Shown here: positions 16,587-25,632 of the stretch, one piece after another
Position numbering within the stretch: position 1 is the first letter of the stretch
Layout of the letters: every line of letters starts with the position of its first letter
Assembly: GCF_030817655.1 (NCBI RefSeq)
Contig: NZ_JAUSZM010000003.1
Coordinates: 1,612,001-1,676,000, forward strand
Length of the DNA stretch: 64,000 nucleotides
From: Streptomyces sp. V4I2
Lineage (GTDB): Bacteria > Actinomycetota > Actinomycetes > Streptomycetales > Streptomycetaceae
Reading direction: 5' to 3'
Notes under the pieces: generated by a model
What the model saw: the letters and a program-made list of their open reading frames with translations, nothing else
Databases searched by the model: none
Told to the model about the DNA's origin: nothing
Position numbers and translations under genes: made by a program

Positions 16587-19459
16587 GATGTCTCTCCTGG
16601 TTGCTCGGGGGCCGGGTCGAGGAGTTCGGCGAGGTGCAGGGCCCGGATGTTCCGGTCACCGGCGAGGTGGTCGATCTGGGTGGCGCAGCTGAAGCCGTCC
16701 GCCACGACGGTGCGTCCGTCGAGGCTGTCGATACGGGGTTTCAGGGCGAGGTCGGCAACGGCCATCGAGGTGGCGTAGTGCTCCGCCTCGAAGCCGAAGT
16801 TCCCGGCGAGTCCGCAGCAGCCCTCGGCCTCGTCGACGCCGCGTACGCCGAGCCGGCGCAGCAGGTCGGCGGGGCGGCGGCCCTTGAAGGTGGCGTACTC
16901 GTGGCAGTGGGTCTGGAGCACGACGTTCTCGGGCAGCGGCGGCGGGCTCCAGTCCTGGTCGGCGAGGTCCGTGAGGGCCCCGGTGAAGGTGTGGACCCGG
17001 TCGGCGACGCGCCGGGCGGCCTCGGTGCCGAGCAGTTCGGGTACGTCGCGCTTCAACGCGGCGGCGCAGCTGGGCTCGGCCACGACGATGGGCCGGTCGT
17101 CGCCGTTGTCGAGGGCGGCGACCGTACGGGCCATGATCCGGCGGGCGACGTTCAGCTGGCCGGTGCTGACCCAGGTCAGGCCGCAGCACAGGCCGTCCTG
17201 CGGCGTGCAGGGGACGCCGGCGTCGGCGAGCACACGGCTCGCCGCTCCCGCGACCTGGGGGCGGAAGGCGCGGGTGAAGCTGTCCACGAACAGCACCGCC
17301 TTCGCTCGGTCCCGGGTCTTCGCCGCGCGCAGTGTCCTGCGCAGGGCGCGCCGGGAGGCGAAGGCGGGGATCCTGCGCCGGGTGGTCACGCCGCCCAGTC
17401 GGGCGAGCAGCCGCCCGACCGGCCCGCGCAGCAGCAGGTTGACGGGGCGGGCGGCGTATCCGGCCACCGCTGAGGTGAGGGGCAGCCAGCCCAGTGAGTA
17501 GTGGGATCGGGGGCGCAGGCGGCCCTTGTAGTGCTGGTGGAGGAACTCGGCCTTGTAGGTGGCCATGTCGACGCCGACCGGGCAGTCGCTGGAGCATGCC
17601 TTGCAGGACAGGCACAGATCGAGGGCGTCCTTGACCTCGGTCGAGCGCCAGCCGTCCTGGACGGCCTCGCCGCGCACCATCTCCTGGAGCAGGCGGGCCC
17701 GCCCGCGGGTGGAGTCGTTCTCCTCCCCCGTGGCCCGGTAGCTCGGGCACATCACGCCGCCGGAGTCGCTGCGGCAGCGCCCGACCCCGACGCAGCGGCG
17801 CACCGCTCCGGTGAAACCGTCCTCGTCGTGGGGGAAGCCGAACGTCGTGTCCACGAGCGGGAGCTCGCGCAGCGCGAGGTCGGCGTCGAGTGGTGCCGGA
17901 TCGACGATGACGCCGGGGTTGAGCAGCCCGTCGGGGTCGAAGGTCTTCTTGAACGCGGCGAACGCGGCGATCATGCGGTGGCTGTACATGACCTGGAGCA
18001 GTTCGCTGCGGGCCCGGCCGTCGCCGTGCTCGCCCGACAGCGTGCCACCGTGCTCGACGACCAGGGCGGCCGCCTCGGTCAGGAACCGGCGCATGACCGC
18101 CCGGCCGGTCTCGGTGACCAGGTCGAAGTCGATGCGCACGTGGACGCAGCCCGCGCCGAAGTGCCCGTACAGCACGCCGGTCAGGCCGTGCGAGGCCAGC
18201 AGCTTGCGGAAGTCGCGCAGGTACGCGGCCAGGTTCTCGGGCGCGACGGCCGCGTCCTCCCAGCCGGGCCAGGACTCCCCGCCGTCGACGAGCCGGGCGG
18301 CGAGCCCGGCCCCGTCCTCGCGCACCCGCCACAGCGACCGCCGCTCCGCCGGGCTCTCCACCACCCGCCCTCCGGTCATCCGGCCCTGCGCCTTGAGCAC
18401 GTCCAGCAGTTCGGCGGCGCGGGTGTTCACCGCCGCCTGGTCATCGCCTTCGAGCTCGACATACAGCCAGGCCCGACCCTCCGGCAGGCCCGTGACGGAG
18501 TCGGAGCCGCGACGGGCGCGCATGGTGGCGACGATCGCCTCGTCCATGCCCTCCACCGCGCTGGGGGAGAAGCGCAGGATCTCCGGCACGTCCTCGGCCG
18601 CCTCGACCACGTCCTCGTAGCCGAGGGTCAGCAGGGCTGATGCCTGTGCGGTCGCCACCAGGCGGACCGTCGCGGCGGTGACGACCGCACAGGTGCCCTC
18701 GGTGCCGACCAGAGCACGGGACACATCGAACCCGTTCTCCGGCAGCAGGTGGTGCAGCTGGTAGCCGGAGACCTGGCGCGGGATCCGGCCCAGCTCGGTG
18801 CGGATCAGCGCCAGATTCTCCTCGACCAGCCGCCTCAGGCCGGACTCGAGCCGGGCGACGCGCCGCACAGCCTCCGCGTCGCCCGGCTCGGCGGCACGCA
18901 GCCCGGAGCGGTCGGCGACGGCCCGCACACCGTCGGCCGTCACGATCTCCAGGGCCTCGACATGCCCACTGGTCCGCCCGTCACGCACCGACCGGTTGCC
19001 GCACGCGTCATTGCCGATCATGCCGCCCAGCGTGCAGCGGCTGTGCGAGGACGGATCCGGTCCGAAGTCCAGCCCGTGCGACGCGGTCGCGCCGCGCAGC
19101 ACGTCCAGCACCGCACCCGCCTCGACCCGCGCGGTACGCGCCTCGACGTCGATGTCCAGGAGCCGGTTCATGTACCGGGAGAAATCCAGGACCACACCGA
19201 CCCCGACCGCGTTGCCCGCCATGCTCGTGCCACCGCCCCGGGCCGTGACCGGGACACCCGCCTCCCGGCAGGCCCGCAGCACCGCGACCACGTCGTCGGC
19301 GGTGCGCGGGAAGGCCACGGCTCGCGGCAGCACACGGTAGTTCGAGGCGTCATAGGCGTAAGGGCCCGTCGCTCCCGGGCCGGTCCCCACCCGCAGGCCG
19401 GGCGCGATCTCGGCGATGCGGTCCATCAGACCCGCCAGGTCGCGGGTGGCTGTGGTCAT
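16583..19459 (-). CDS. FAD/4Fe-4S D-2-hydroxyacid dehydrogenase, YdiJ-like fusion
   Basis: A 958-residue fusion of a PCMH-type FAD-binding oxidase with a C-terminal Fe-S module. The FAD domain spans about 35-270 (ARGGGTSMAGNA near 74-84, CTLGGMIGNDACGN near 142-155); the FAD-oxidase cap ends near HGDGRARSELLQ (478-489). Ferredoxin cysteines are Cys556/562/571 and Cys616/619/622/626 (CLSCKACSSDCP). Two CCG-type motifs follow (LCCGLTW and GCCGLAGNFG). This is the E. coli YdiJ architecture, a D-2-hydroxyglutarate dehydrogenase feeding electrons to the respiratory chain; glycolate or D-lactate are alternatives. Start ATG 19459 overlaps the aminotransferase stop by ATGA. In this operon it may remove a 2-hydroxyacid side product. 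Confidence 0.85.
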   Translation of the reverse strand: MTTATRDLAGLMDRIAEIAPGLRVGTGPGATGPYAYDASNYRVLPRAVAFPRTADDVVAVLRACREAGVPVTARGGGTSMAGNAVGVGVVLDFSRYMNRLLDIDVEARTARVEAGAVLDVLRGATASHGLDFGPDPSSHSRCTLGGMIGNDACGNRSVRDGRTSGHVEALEIVTADGVRAVADRSGLRAAEPGDAEAVRRVARLESGLRRLVEENLALIRTELGRIPRQVSGYQLHHLLPENGFDVSRALVGTEGTCAVVTAATVRLVATAQASALLTLGYEDVVEAAEDVPEILRFSPSAVEGMDEAIVATMRARRGSDSVTGLPEGRAWLYVELEGDDQAAVNTRAAELLDVLKAQGRMTGGRVVESPAERRSLWRVREDGAGLAARLVDGGESWPGWEDAAVAPENLAAYLRDFRKLLASHGLTGVLYGHFGAGCVHVRIDFDLVTETGRAVMRRFLTEAAALVVEHGGTLSGEHGDGRARSELLQVMYSHRMIAAFAAFKKTFDPDGLLNPGVIVDPAPLDADLALRELPLVDTTFGFPHDEDGFTGAVRRCVGVGRCRSDSGGVMCPSYRATGEENDSTRGRARLLQEMVRGEAVQDGWRSTEVKDALDLCLSCKACSSDCPVGVDMATYKAEFLHQHYKGRLRPRSHYSLGWLPLTSAVAGYAARPVNLLLRGPVGRLLARLGGVTTRRRIPAFASRRALRRTLRAAKTRDRAKAVLFVDSFTRAFRPQVAGAASRVLADAGVPCTPQDGLCCGLTWVSTGQLNVARRIMARTVAALDNGDDRPIVVAEPSCAAALKRDVPELLGTEAARRVADRVHTFTGALTDLADQDWSPPPLPENVVLQTHCHEYATFKGRRPADLLRRLGVRGVDEAEGCCGLAGNFGFEAEHYATSMAVADLALKPRIDSLDGRTVVADGFSCATQIDHLAGDRNIRALHLAELLDPAPEQPGETS

Positions 19460-20724
19460 CGGTCCGCCGCTCCCGACGTGCCGGCCTCGACGGCGTTCGC
19501 CCAGGCCTGGAGCCCCTCGTCCACGCCCGTCTCGTCGATCACGAGCGCCGGGATCATCCGGACCACCTGGTTCCAGGCGCCGCACAGCAGCAGGAGCAGA
19601 CCCTCGTCGACCGCGGCCCGCTGCACGCGGGCGGCGGTCTCGGGGTCGGGGCCGCCGTCCTCGGTGACGAACTCGGTGGCGAGCATGAGGCCGAGGCCGC
19701 GGACGTCGCCGATGCCCGGGTTCCGGTCGGCCACCGCCGCCAGGCCCTGGCGGAGCCGCGCGCCCATCGCCTCGGCGTTCTCGACGAGCTTCTCGTCGCG
19801 TACGACGTCCAGCGTCGCGCAGGCGGCGGCACAGGCGACGGCGTTGGCACCGTACGTGCCGCCCTGCGAGCCGGGCCAGGCCTTGCTCATCAGTTCCTCG
19901 GAGGCGGCGATGCCGGACAGCGGGAACCCGCTGGCCAGGCCCTTGGCGGTGACGAGGATGTCCGGCGTGACGCCGAAGTGGTCGTGGCCCCAGAAGCGGC
20001 CGGTGCGACCCACGCCCGTCTGCACCTCGTCCAGGATCAGCAGGAAGCCGTGCCGGTCGGCGCGCTCGCGCAGCCCCTCCAGGAAGGTGCGGGTCGCGGG
20101 CACATAGCCGCCCTCACCAAGGACCGGCTCGACGATGACGGCGGCCGTGTCGGCGGGCGCCGAGATCGTCTGCAGCGTGTAGTCGAGCTCCCGAAGGGCG
20201 AAGCGGGTGGCGGTCTCCTCGTCCCAGCCGTACCGGTAGGCCGACGGGAAGGGGGTGACCACGACGCCGCTCATCAGCGGGGAGAAGCCGGAGCGGAAGC
20301 GGGTGCCGGAGGTGGTCATGGCGGCGGCGGCCACCGTACGGCCGTGGAAGCCGCCGTGGCACACGATGACGTTCGGCCGGCCGGTGGCCTGCCGGGCCAG
20401 CCGCAGCGCCGCCTCGACGGCCTCGCTGCCGGAGTTGGTGAAGAACAGGCTGTCCAGGCCGGCCGGCAGCACCTCGCCGAGCTTGTCGACCAGCTGCCGC
20501 AGCGGCCGGTGCATGACCGTCGTGTACTGCCCGTGCACCAGCGTGGCCACCTGCTCCTGCGCCGCCGCCACGACCCTCGGGTGGCAGTGACCGGTGCTGG
20601 TCACGCCGATCCCCGCGGTGAAGTCGAGATAGCGGCGGCCGTCCTCGCCGTAGAGGTGGATGCCCTCGCCCCGGGCCGCCACGACGGGAGTAGCCTGGCG
20701 AAGGTGCGGCGACAGTGCGGTCAT
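19456..20724 (-). CDS. 4-aminobutyrate-type class III aminotransferase
   Basis: A 422-residue class III aminotransferase with PLP lysine Lys261 in ILVTAKGLASGFPLSG and FFTNSGSEAVEAALRLAR near residue 94. It is closer to 4-aminobutyrate/acetylornithine aminotransferases than the 466-residue enzyme at 5279. It should move the terminal amino group of GABA or another omega-amino acid to 2-oxoglutarate. ATG 20724 is chosen for its GGGAGACGAAC ribosome site; a longer version from 20799 lacks one. It is the first gene of a three-gene operon with the YdiJ-like and GabD-like enzymes, divergent from the PucR regulator. Confidence 0.87.
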   Translation of the reverse strand: MTALSPHLRQATPVVAARGEGIHLYGEDGRRYLDFTAGIGVTSTGHCHPRVVAAAQEQVATLVHGQYTTVMHRPLRQLVDKLGEVLPAGLDSLFFTNSGSEAVEAALRLARQATGRPNVIVCHGGFHGRTVAAAAMTTSGTRFRSGFSPLMSGVVVTPFPSAYRYGWDEETATRFALRELDYTLQTISAPADTAAVIVEPVLGEGGYVPATRTFLEGLRERADRHGFLLILDEVQTGVGRTGRFWGHDHFGVTPDILVTAKGLASGFPLSGIAASEELMSKAWPGSQGGTYGANAVACAAACATLDVVRDEKLVENAEAMGARLRQGLAAVADRNPGIGDVRGLGLMLATEFVTEDGGPDPETAARVQRAAVDEGLLLLLCGAWNQVVRMIPALVIDETGVDEGLQAWANAVEAGTSGAADR

Positions 20725-20800
20725 GTTCGTCTCCCGGCGTGGGTCGTCGGACTGGTGCGGTCCTGAGAGCATCTCCGCCGCCCGGCAGGGAGCCAACACG

Positions 20801-20830
20801 CGATGTGTCCGGTGAGGGCATCGTGTCCGG
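20801..20830. promoter_or_regulatory. Direct repeats in the aminotransferase/PucR intergenic region
   Basis: GATGTGTCCGG (20802-20812) and ATCGTGTCCGG (20820-20830) are near-identical direct repeats 18 bp apart in the short region between the divergent aminotransferase and PucR genes. The location suits binding sites for the PucR protein; no experimental consensus is invoked. Confidence 0.35.
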
Positions 20831-20947
20831 ACGTTGTGTCAAGCACGCGCCTGTCATGCGGCGCCCGCTGCCCCGCCGCCCGCGGCGGAACACCTCTTGC
20901 GCAGGTCAGCGAGGCTTGTCACAGTGACCGGGCACCAGGGAGACACC

Positions 20948-22603
20948 GTGAACGACACGCCCTCGACGGCGGGACCGCCGGACATGGACAACCCGGACAG
21001 CAGTCCGCCCGGCCGCGCCCTCACCCTCGCCGACGTCCTGGCCCTCCCCGTACTGGCCGTCGGCCAGCCCCAGGTCGTCACCGGTGTGACCGGCCTGGAC
21101 CGGCCGGTCCGCTGGGTCCACATCACCGAGCTGACGGACCCCGCCTCCTTCCTCAAGGGCGGCGAACTCGTGCTGACCACCGGCATGCCCCTGCCCGAGG
21201 AGCCCGCAGGAATCCGACGCTACGTCGACGAACTCGCCGGCGTCGGAGCGGCGGCCCTGCTCATCGAACTCGTACGGCGCTACCATCGTCCGCCCGACGA
21301 CCTCGTCCACGCCTGCCGCGCCCGCGGGCTGCCGCTGATCACCCTCGCCAAGGACGTCAACTTCCTCGAGGTCACCCAGGTCGTCCACGCCCTCATCCTC
21401 GGCAACCAGGCCGAGGCGATGCGCCGGACCCAGCGCGTCCACGAGGCGTTCACCACGCTGACGCTGCGCGGCGCCGGACCGGAGGACGTCATGCGCGCGG
21501 CAGCCGAGATGAGCGGCCACACGGTCGTCCTGGAAAACCTGGTCCACCAGGCACTGATCTGCGAACCCTCCGGCACCACCCTGGAGGAAGCGCTCACCGA
21601 CTGGGAGCAACGCTCCAGAGCGACCCCGCCCGGCGACCGCACGAGCCAGTGCGGCCCGGAAGGCTGGCTCACCGCACCGGTCGAATACCAAGGCGAACGC
21701 TGGGGCCGCGTGGCCATGCTGCCCGCCCCCACCACCGATCGGGCCTTCGGACCGGAGCACAGCACCGTCCTGGAGAGAACGGCGATGGCCCTGACCGTCG
21801 CCCGCCTCATCCACCCCACACCCTGGGAACGCACCGCGCACCGCAACGCCCTGCGCGACCTCCTCGAGCAGCGCCACCGCTCCCCCGAAGACGCCCACGC
21901 CCGCCTGGCCGCACTGGGCCTGCCCACCGAGAACAGCCGCTTCCTCACGGTCGTGGTGGACCTCCCCGCCGAAGGCACCACAGCGAATCCCGAATCCCGC
22001 CTGTCCCAGGACCTGCAGACCACGGGAATCCCGGCACTCCTCGGCGAACTGGCCCCCGGCCGCCTGGGAGTACTGCTCGCCCTGAGCCCCTCACACCCCT
22101 GGCAACCCGCGGTCGAACGGCTGAGCCACGCCGCGCTCGCCCTCTCCCCGCGGGCCGTCGTGAGCGTCGGCTCCGAGGTCGCCCATCTCACCGACGCCCC
22201 CCGTTCCTTCCACCAGGCAACGCGCGTGGCCGAGGCCACCCCGCCCGACCAGCCCCTCCCGCCTGGCCGCTCCTTCCACGAACTCTGCGATGTCGACCTG
22301 CGCCGCCTGCTGTACGCGCTCCGCGAGGACACCCGGATCCAGGAATACGCCGAACAACAACTCGGCCGCCTCCTCGATCACGACACCCGACACGGCACCA
22401 ACCTGCTGACGACCCTCCGCCACTACCTGGACGCCGCCGGCAACAAGACCAGCGCCGCCCGCCGCGGCGGCCTGTCCCGCGAGACGTTCTATCAACGCGT
22501 GCGTACCATCGAGCGCCTGCTCGACCGCGACCTCGAATCCGGCGACCAGCGCACCGCGTTGCACGTAGCCCTGACCGCGCTGGACGTCTTCCGCGTCGGC
22601 TGA
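20948..22603 (+). CDS. PucR-family transcriptional regulator
   Basis: A 551-residue regulator. Residues about 20-140 match the N-terminal PucR sensor (LTLADVLALPVLAVGQPQVV, then FLKGGELVLTTG), and the C-terminus carries the PucR-type helix-turn-helix (NKTSAARRGGLSRETFYQRV), with a GGDEF-like spacer between. PucR proteins activate purine, GABA, proline and other nitrogen catabolic genes. GTG 20948 is preferred because AGGGAGACACC lies immediately upstream; the frame stays open to 20834 without a good ribosome site. Divergence from the GABA-type aminotransferase operon makes it the probable activator of that operon. A strong hairpin terminates it. Confidence 0.88.
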   Translation: MNDTPSTAGPPDMDNPDSSPPGRALTLADVLALPVLAVGQPQVVTGVTGLDRPVRWVHITELTDPASFLKGGELVLTTGMPLPEEPAGIRRYVDELAGVGAAALLIELVRRYHRPPDDLVHACRARGLPLITLAKDVNFLEVTQVVHALILGNQAEAMRRTQRVHEAFTTLTLRGAGPEDVMRAAAEMSGHTVVLENLVHQALICEPSGTTLEEALTDWEQRSRATPPGDRTSQCGPEGWLTAPVEYQGERWGRVAMLPAPTTDRAFGPEHSTVLERTAMALTVARLIHPTPWERTAHRNALRDLLEQRHRSPEDAHARLAALGLPTENSRFLTVVVDLPAEGTTANPESRLSQDLQTTGIPALLGELAPGRLGVLLALSPSHPWQPAVERLSHAALALSPRAVVSVGSEVAHLTDAPRSFHQATRVAEATPPDQPLPPGRSFHELCDVDLRRLLYALREDTRIQEYAEQQLGRLLDHDTRHGTNLLTTLRHYLDAAGNKTSAARRGGLSRETFYQRVRTIERLLDRDLESGDQRTALHVALTALDVFRVG

Positions 22604-22638
22604 ACGGGGCCGACCTCGTATCTTCCAGACGCAGAAGA

Positions 22639-22672
22639 ACGGTGCCGGGGCGGGCTGTCGCCCCGGCACCGT
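22639..22672. terminator. Hairpin terminator between PucR and TPR genes
   Basis: A perfect 14-bp stem (ACGGTGCCGGGGCG, 22639-22652, with its complement at 22659-22672) and a 6-nt loop lie between two convergent genes. It should stop transcription from both sides. Confidence 0.75.
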
Positions 22673-22676
22673 CGCG

Positions 22677-23375
22677 TCACTCCTCGTCGCGCAGCCGGGC
22701 CGCCAGGGAGATCAGCGGCTCGGTCTCCTCGGTGTGGCCCGAGGCGGTCAGGCGGGAGACCGCCGCGTCGAGGCGGGTGAGGGCGGGGTCGGGGCGTTCC
22801 AGGTAAATGCCCTCCACGGCACCCGCGAGGCGGACGCACTCGGCCCACTCGCCCGCGCGGTCGTCCTCCTGCGGCCCCGGCTCGCCGAGCAGGGCGAGGG
22901 CCTTCTCCAGGGCGGCGAGGGCGTCCTCGTACTCGCCGGCGTAGGCGTTGACCCGCCCGTGTTCGTAGGCCAGGGCCGACTCCAGGGAACGGTCGTGGGG
23001 CTCGTACTCGGCGGCGCGGGCCTCGTCGGCGATCCGGCCGGCGTCGGCGAGGAAGGCGCGGGCGTCGGCCAGGCCGTCGGCTCCCTGCTGCTGGGCCTGG
23101 AGGCGGGCGAGTTCGCGCAGGCAGTTGCTGAGCTGCTCGTAGCGCGGGGCCCGGGCGTGGGCGGCGATCGCCTGGTCCGCCGCCTCGCGGGCCCGGCCGA
23201 ACTCGCCGGACTCGCCGAGGAGTACGGCCGTCTCCGCGGCGATCATGGCGTGGCTCCCCGGGTCGTCGTCCCAGCCGGCCGACTCGGCCGCGAGCGCGAC
23301 GAATTCCGCCGTGGCGGCCTTGAGGTCCTCCCCCGCGTGCAGCGCGCGGGCGCGGGTCAGGCGCAGCTGAGCCAC
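22677..23375 (-). CDS. C-terminal part of the frameshifted TPR protein
   Basis: A 232-codon reading frame from GTG 23375 to TGA 22677 that continues the helical repeats of the upstream frame (AGEYEDALAALEKALALLGE is a typical TPR helix pair). It overlaps the end of the upstream frame by 19 nt. Reading the upstream DNA in this frame gives LDDRIVAQLRLTRAR, which joins smoothly to the end of the longer frame (LLAEPDVAAGD), so both are best read as one ancestral gene of about 984 residues. The overlap has only a weak GGA before the GTG. It could still be made separately by coupled reinitiation. Function is unknown apart from the probable link to the HSP90 protein encoded upstream. Confidence 0.6.
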   Translation of the reverse strand: MAQLRLTRARALHAGEDLKAATAEFVALAAESAGWDDDPGSHAMIAAETAVLLGESGEFGRAREAADQAIAAHARAPRYEQLSNCLRELARLQAQQQGADGLADARAFLADAGRIADEARAAEYEPHDRSLESALAYEHGRVNAYAGEYEDALAALEKALALLGEPGPQEDDRAGEWAECVRLAGAVEGIYLERPDPALTRLDAAVSRLTASGHTEETEPLISLAARLRDEE

Positions 23376-25630
23376 GATCCGGTCGTCCAGTCTCCGGCGG
23401 CGACGTCCGGTTCGGCCAGCAGGGAGTCGAGCAGAGCGATGCAGTCCTCGACGCGCCCCAGGTCGAGGCTGAGCTGGGCCGCGTTGCTGTAGGCGCAGAA
23501 CGCGTCCGTCCGGCTGCCGCGACGCAGGTCCACCTCCGCCGAGCGCGTCAGGTGCCGCAGGGCCTCGTCGGGGCGGCCCAGGTGCATGCAGGCCTCGGCC
23601 AGATCACCGTGGAGGCGGCTGGTGTCGACCGCGTCGGCCGGCCAGTCGGCGGCCAGTCGCAGGCCCTCGGTGAGATCCCCGTAGGCGGTCTGGGCGTCCC
23701 GGAGGCCGAGTTGGAGCCGGCCGCGCAGGCCGAGCGTGCGGGGCAGGTGCCAGGCGGGGCCGTGCGCCTTGAGCCGGTCGACGACGGCGTCGATCTCGGT
23801 GACCGCGGTGGGCAGGTCGCCGGAGAGGGCGTAGGTGCTGGCTCGCAGCAGCAGGGCGCCGGAGATCTGCCCGACGACATCGTGCCGGGTGGCGAACGCG
23901 TGCAGCAGGTCCGCCTCGGCGAAGACCGGTGCGACGTGCTCCTCGCTCCCCGATGTCTGCAGGCGCAGGCCGAGCGCGGTCGCCCGCAGCCGCAGCAGGC
24001 GGGCCTCCTGGTACGGGACGAGGCCGGGCGTCTCCTCTTGCAGGCGGACGATGGACGCGTGGGCGGCGGTCAGCGCGGCGGTCTTGGCCTCGGTCGCGTC
24101 GGCTGCGCCCTGCGCGGGGATCTCGGCGGAGGCGAGCAGGGCACTGGCGCGGGCGAGCGCCGCCTGACCCGGCAGTCCGGCGTCCTCGTACAGGCCCGCG
24201 GCCTCCTCGTAGAGGTCGGCGGCGACGGCGAACTCGTCCTTCTCGCCGGCCCGGCCCGCCTCGTCGGCCAGCAGATCCGCGCGCAGCTGTACGAGCGGGC
24301 CCACGGCCGGGTCGTCGGGGTGGGTGTAGTCGCGGGCGAGGACGAGCGTGCGCAGCCGCGCCCAGCAGGCCTGTGCGTCCGGGTGGCCCTGCTCGTCCAA
24401 CGCCCGTGCCCGGGCGATGAGTTCGGGCAGCGACTCCGGGACGGCGGCGGCCGTACGGGCGGCGGGCGCGGCGACCGGGGCGACCGGGACCGCCAAGGTC
24501 ACGTCGTCGAGGCTGCGGGGGCGCAGGGTCAGTTCCAGCGCGTCCAGCAGCGGAGCGCGGTCGAGGCGGGCCCTGCGGCGGTCGGTGTGGGCGGTGGTTC
24601 CGTTGCGGGCGTCGAAGCGGGCGGCGAGGTCGTCGGCGCGGCCGCGCACCTCGGCGCGCAGGCCGGCCACCGTCCAGGTGCGGCCCGCGTATCCGGCGAC
24701 GGGCAGTTCGCCGCGGCCGAGGAACTCGACGCGCTGGAGAAGGGCCTCCACGCCGGTGAGGAAGCCGAGCAGGTCCAGCGGCGAGTCGACCTCGTCGAAC
24801 AGGCTCCGGTTCTCTGCGAGCAGTTCCAGGCCGCGTGCCTCGTTGCCGGTGAGCGCGCAGAACTCCAGGTGCCGGCCGACCTCCTGGGACATCGAGGGGT
24901 TGCGGCGGCAGCTGCGGTAGCCGGCGAGGTGCAGTTCGCGGGCCCGGTCGGCGCGGCCGGTGCGCAGCAGGGGCAGCAGCGCGTGCGAGACGGAGCGAGC
25001 CGGCTCCTCCTGGCAGGATTCCTTCCCGGCCAGGACGGGCTCCCAGGTGCTCAGCGCCCGCTCGTCGTCGCCCGCCGCGAGGTGGTACAGGGCGCGCTCG
25101 CAGATCTCGCAGGCCTCGCAGTCGCTGAGCCGGGTGCGGGTGCGGCTCGCCCACAGCTCGTAGGCGAGGGTGGTGTCCTCGCCGACGTGGGCGGCGAGGA
25201 CGTACGCCTGTCCGTAGTAGGGCTGGAGGCCGAGGCCGGCCTTCTCGTACCGGTCGCGCATCTCGGTGAGCCACTGGCGCAGACTGGCCAGCGGTATCTC
25301 GGGCAGCTGGCGCAGGGCGTGGGCCACCCACTTGAACCGCCAGAACAGCATGTGGCGCAGGCGCTCGTCGAAGACGTCGGGCTGCTCGTCGAAGAGGGTG
25401 AGCAGGCGGGCGAAGACGACGGGCGACTTGCGGGGTTCGGAGCCGTAGGTGTACGCCTCCTGGAGTTCGAGGAGCGCGTGGACGAGCGGGACGGGATCGG
25501 CGAACTGCTCGGCGGCGTCGACGAGTTCCTCGGCGGTGACGGTGCGGGTGCGGCCGTAGGGGCGCCGGTCGTTCTCCTTGAGCGCCTGGAACAGCTCGTC
25601 GGTGCTCTGGGGATGGGGTGCGGTGGGCAT
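23357..25630 (-). CDS. Tetratricopeptide-repeat protein beside HSP90, frameshifted near its 3' end
   Basis: A 757-residue, alanine- and leucine-rich helical protein from ATG 25630 (GGACAGCTGACG upstream), starting 2 nt after the HSP90 stop. The N-terminal third has a cysteine cluster (RLSDCEACEICERALYHLA, near residue 155) that may be structural. Later parts show repeated TPR-like pairs such as EFAVAADLYEEAAGLYEDAG and AYGDLTEGLRLAADW. The frame ends prematurely at 23357; one missing nucleotide around 23383-23390 would restore about 230 further TPR residues. TPR proteins dock onto partner proteins, and in eukaryotes many are HSP90 co-chaperones. A similar partnership here is inference from gene adjacency. 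Whether the frameshift is real or an assembly error cannot be told. Confidence 0.8.
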   Translation of the reverse strand: MPTAPHPQSTDELFQALKENDRRPYGRTRTVTAEELVDAAEQFADPVPLVHALLELQEAYTYGSEPRKSPVVFARLLTLFDEQPDVFDERLRHMLFWRFKWVAHALRQLPEIPLASLRQWLTEMRDRYEKAGLGLQPYYGQAYVLAAHVGEDTTLAYELWASRTRTRLSDCEACEICERALYHLAAGDDERALSTWEPVLAGKESCQEEPARSVSHALLPLLRTGRADRARELHLAGYRSCRRNPSMSQEVGRHLEFCALTGNEARGLELLAENRSLFDEVDSPLDLLGFLTGVEALLQRVEFLGRGELPVAGYAGRTWTVAGLRAEVRGRADDLAARFDARNGTTAHTDRRRARLDRAPLLDALELTLRPRSLDDVTLAVPVAPVAAPAARTAAAVPESLPELIARARALDEQGHPDAQACWARLRTLVLARDYTHPDDPAVGPLVQLRADLLADEAGRAGEKDEFAVAADLYEEAAGLYEDAGLPGQAALARASALLASAEIPAQGAADATEAKTAALTAAHASIVRLQEETPGLVPYQEARLLRLRATALGLRLQTSGSEEHVAPVFAEADLLHAFATRHDVVGQISGALLLRASTYALSGDLPTAVTEIDAVVDRLKAHGPAWHLPRTLGLRGRLQLGLRDAQTAYGDLTEGLRLAADWPADAVDTSRLHGDLAEACMHLGRPDEALRHLTRSAEVDLRRGSRTDAFCAYSNAAQLSLDLGRVEDCIALLDSLLAEPDVAAGDWTTGSWLSCA

Positions 25631-25632
25631 CG

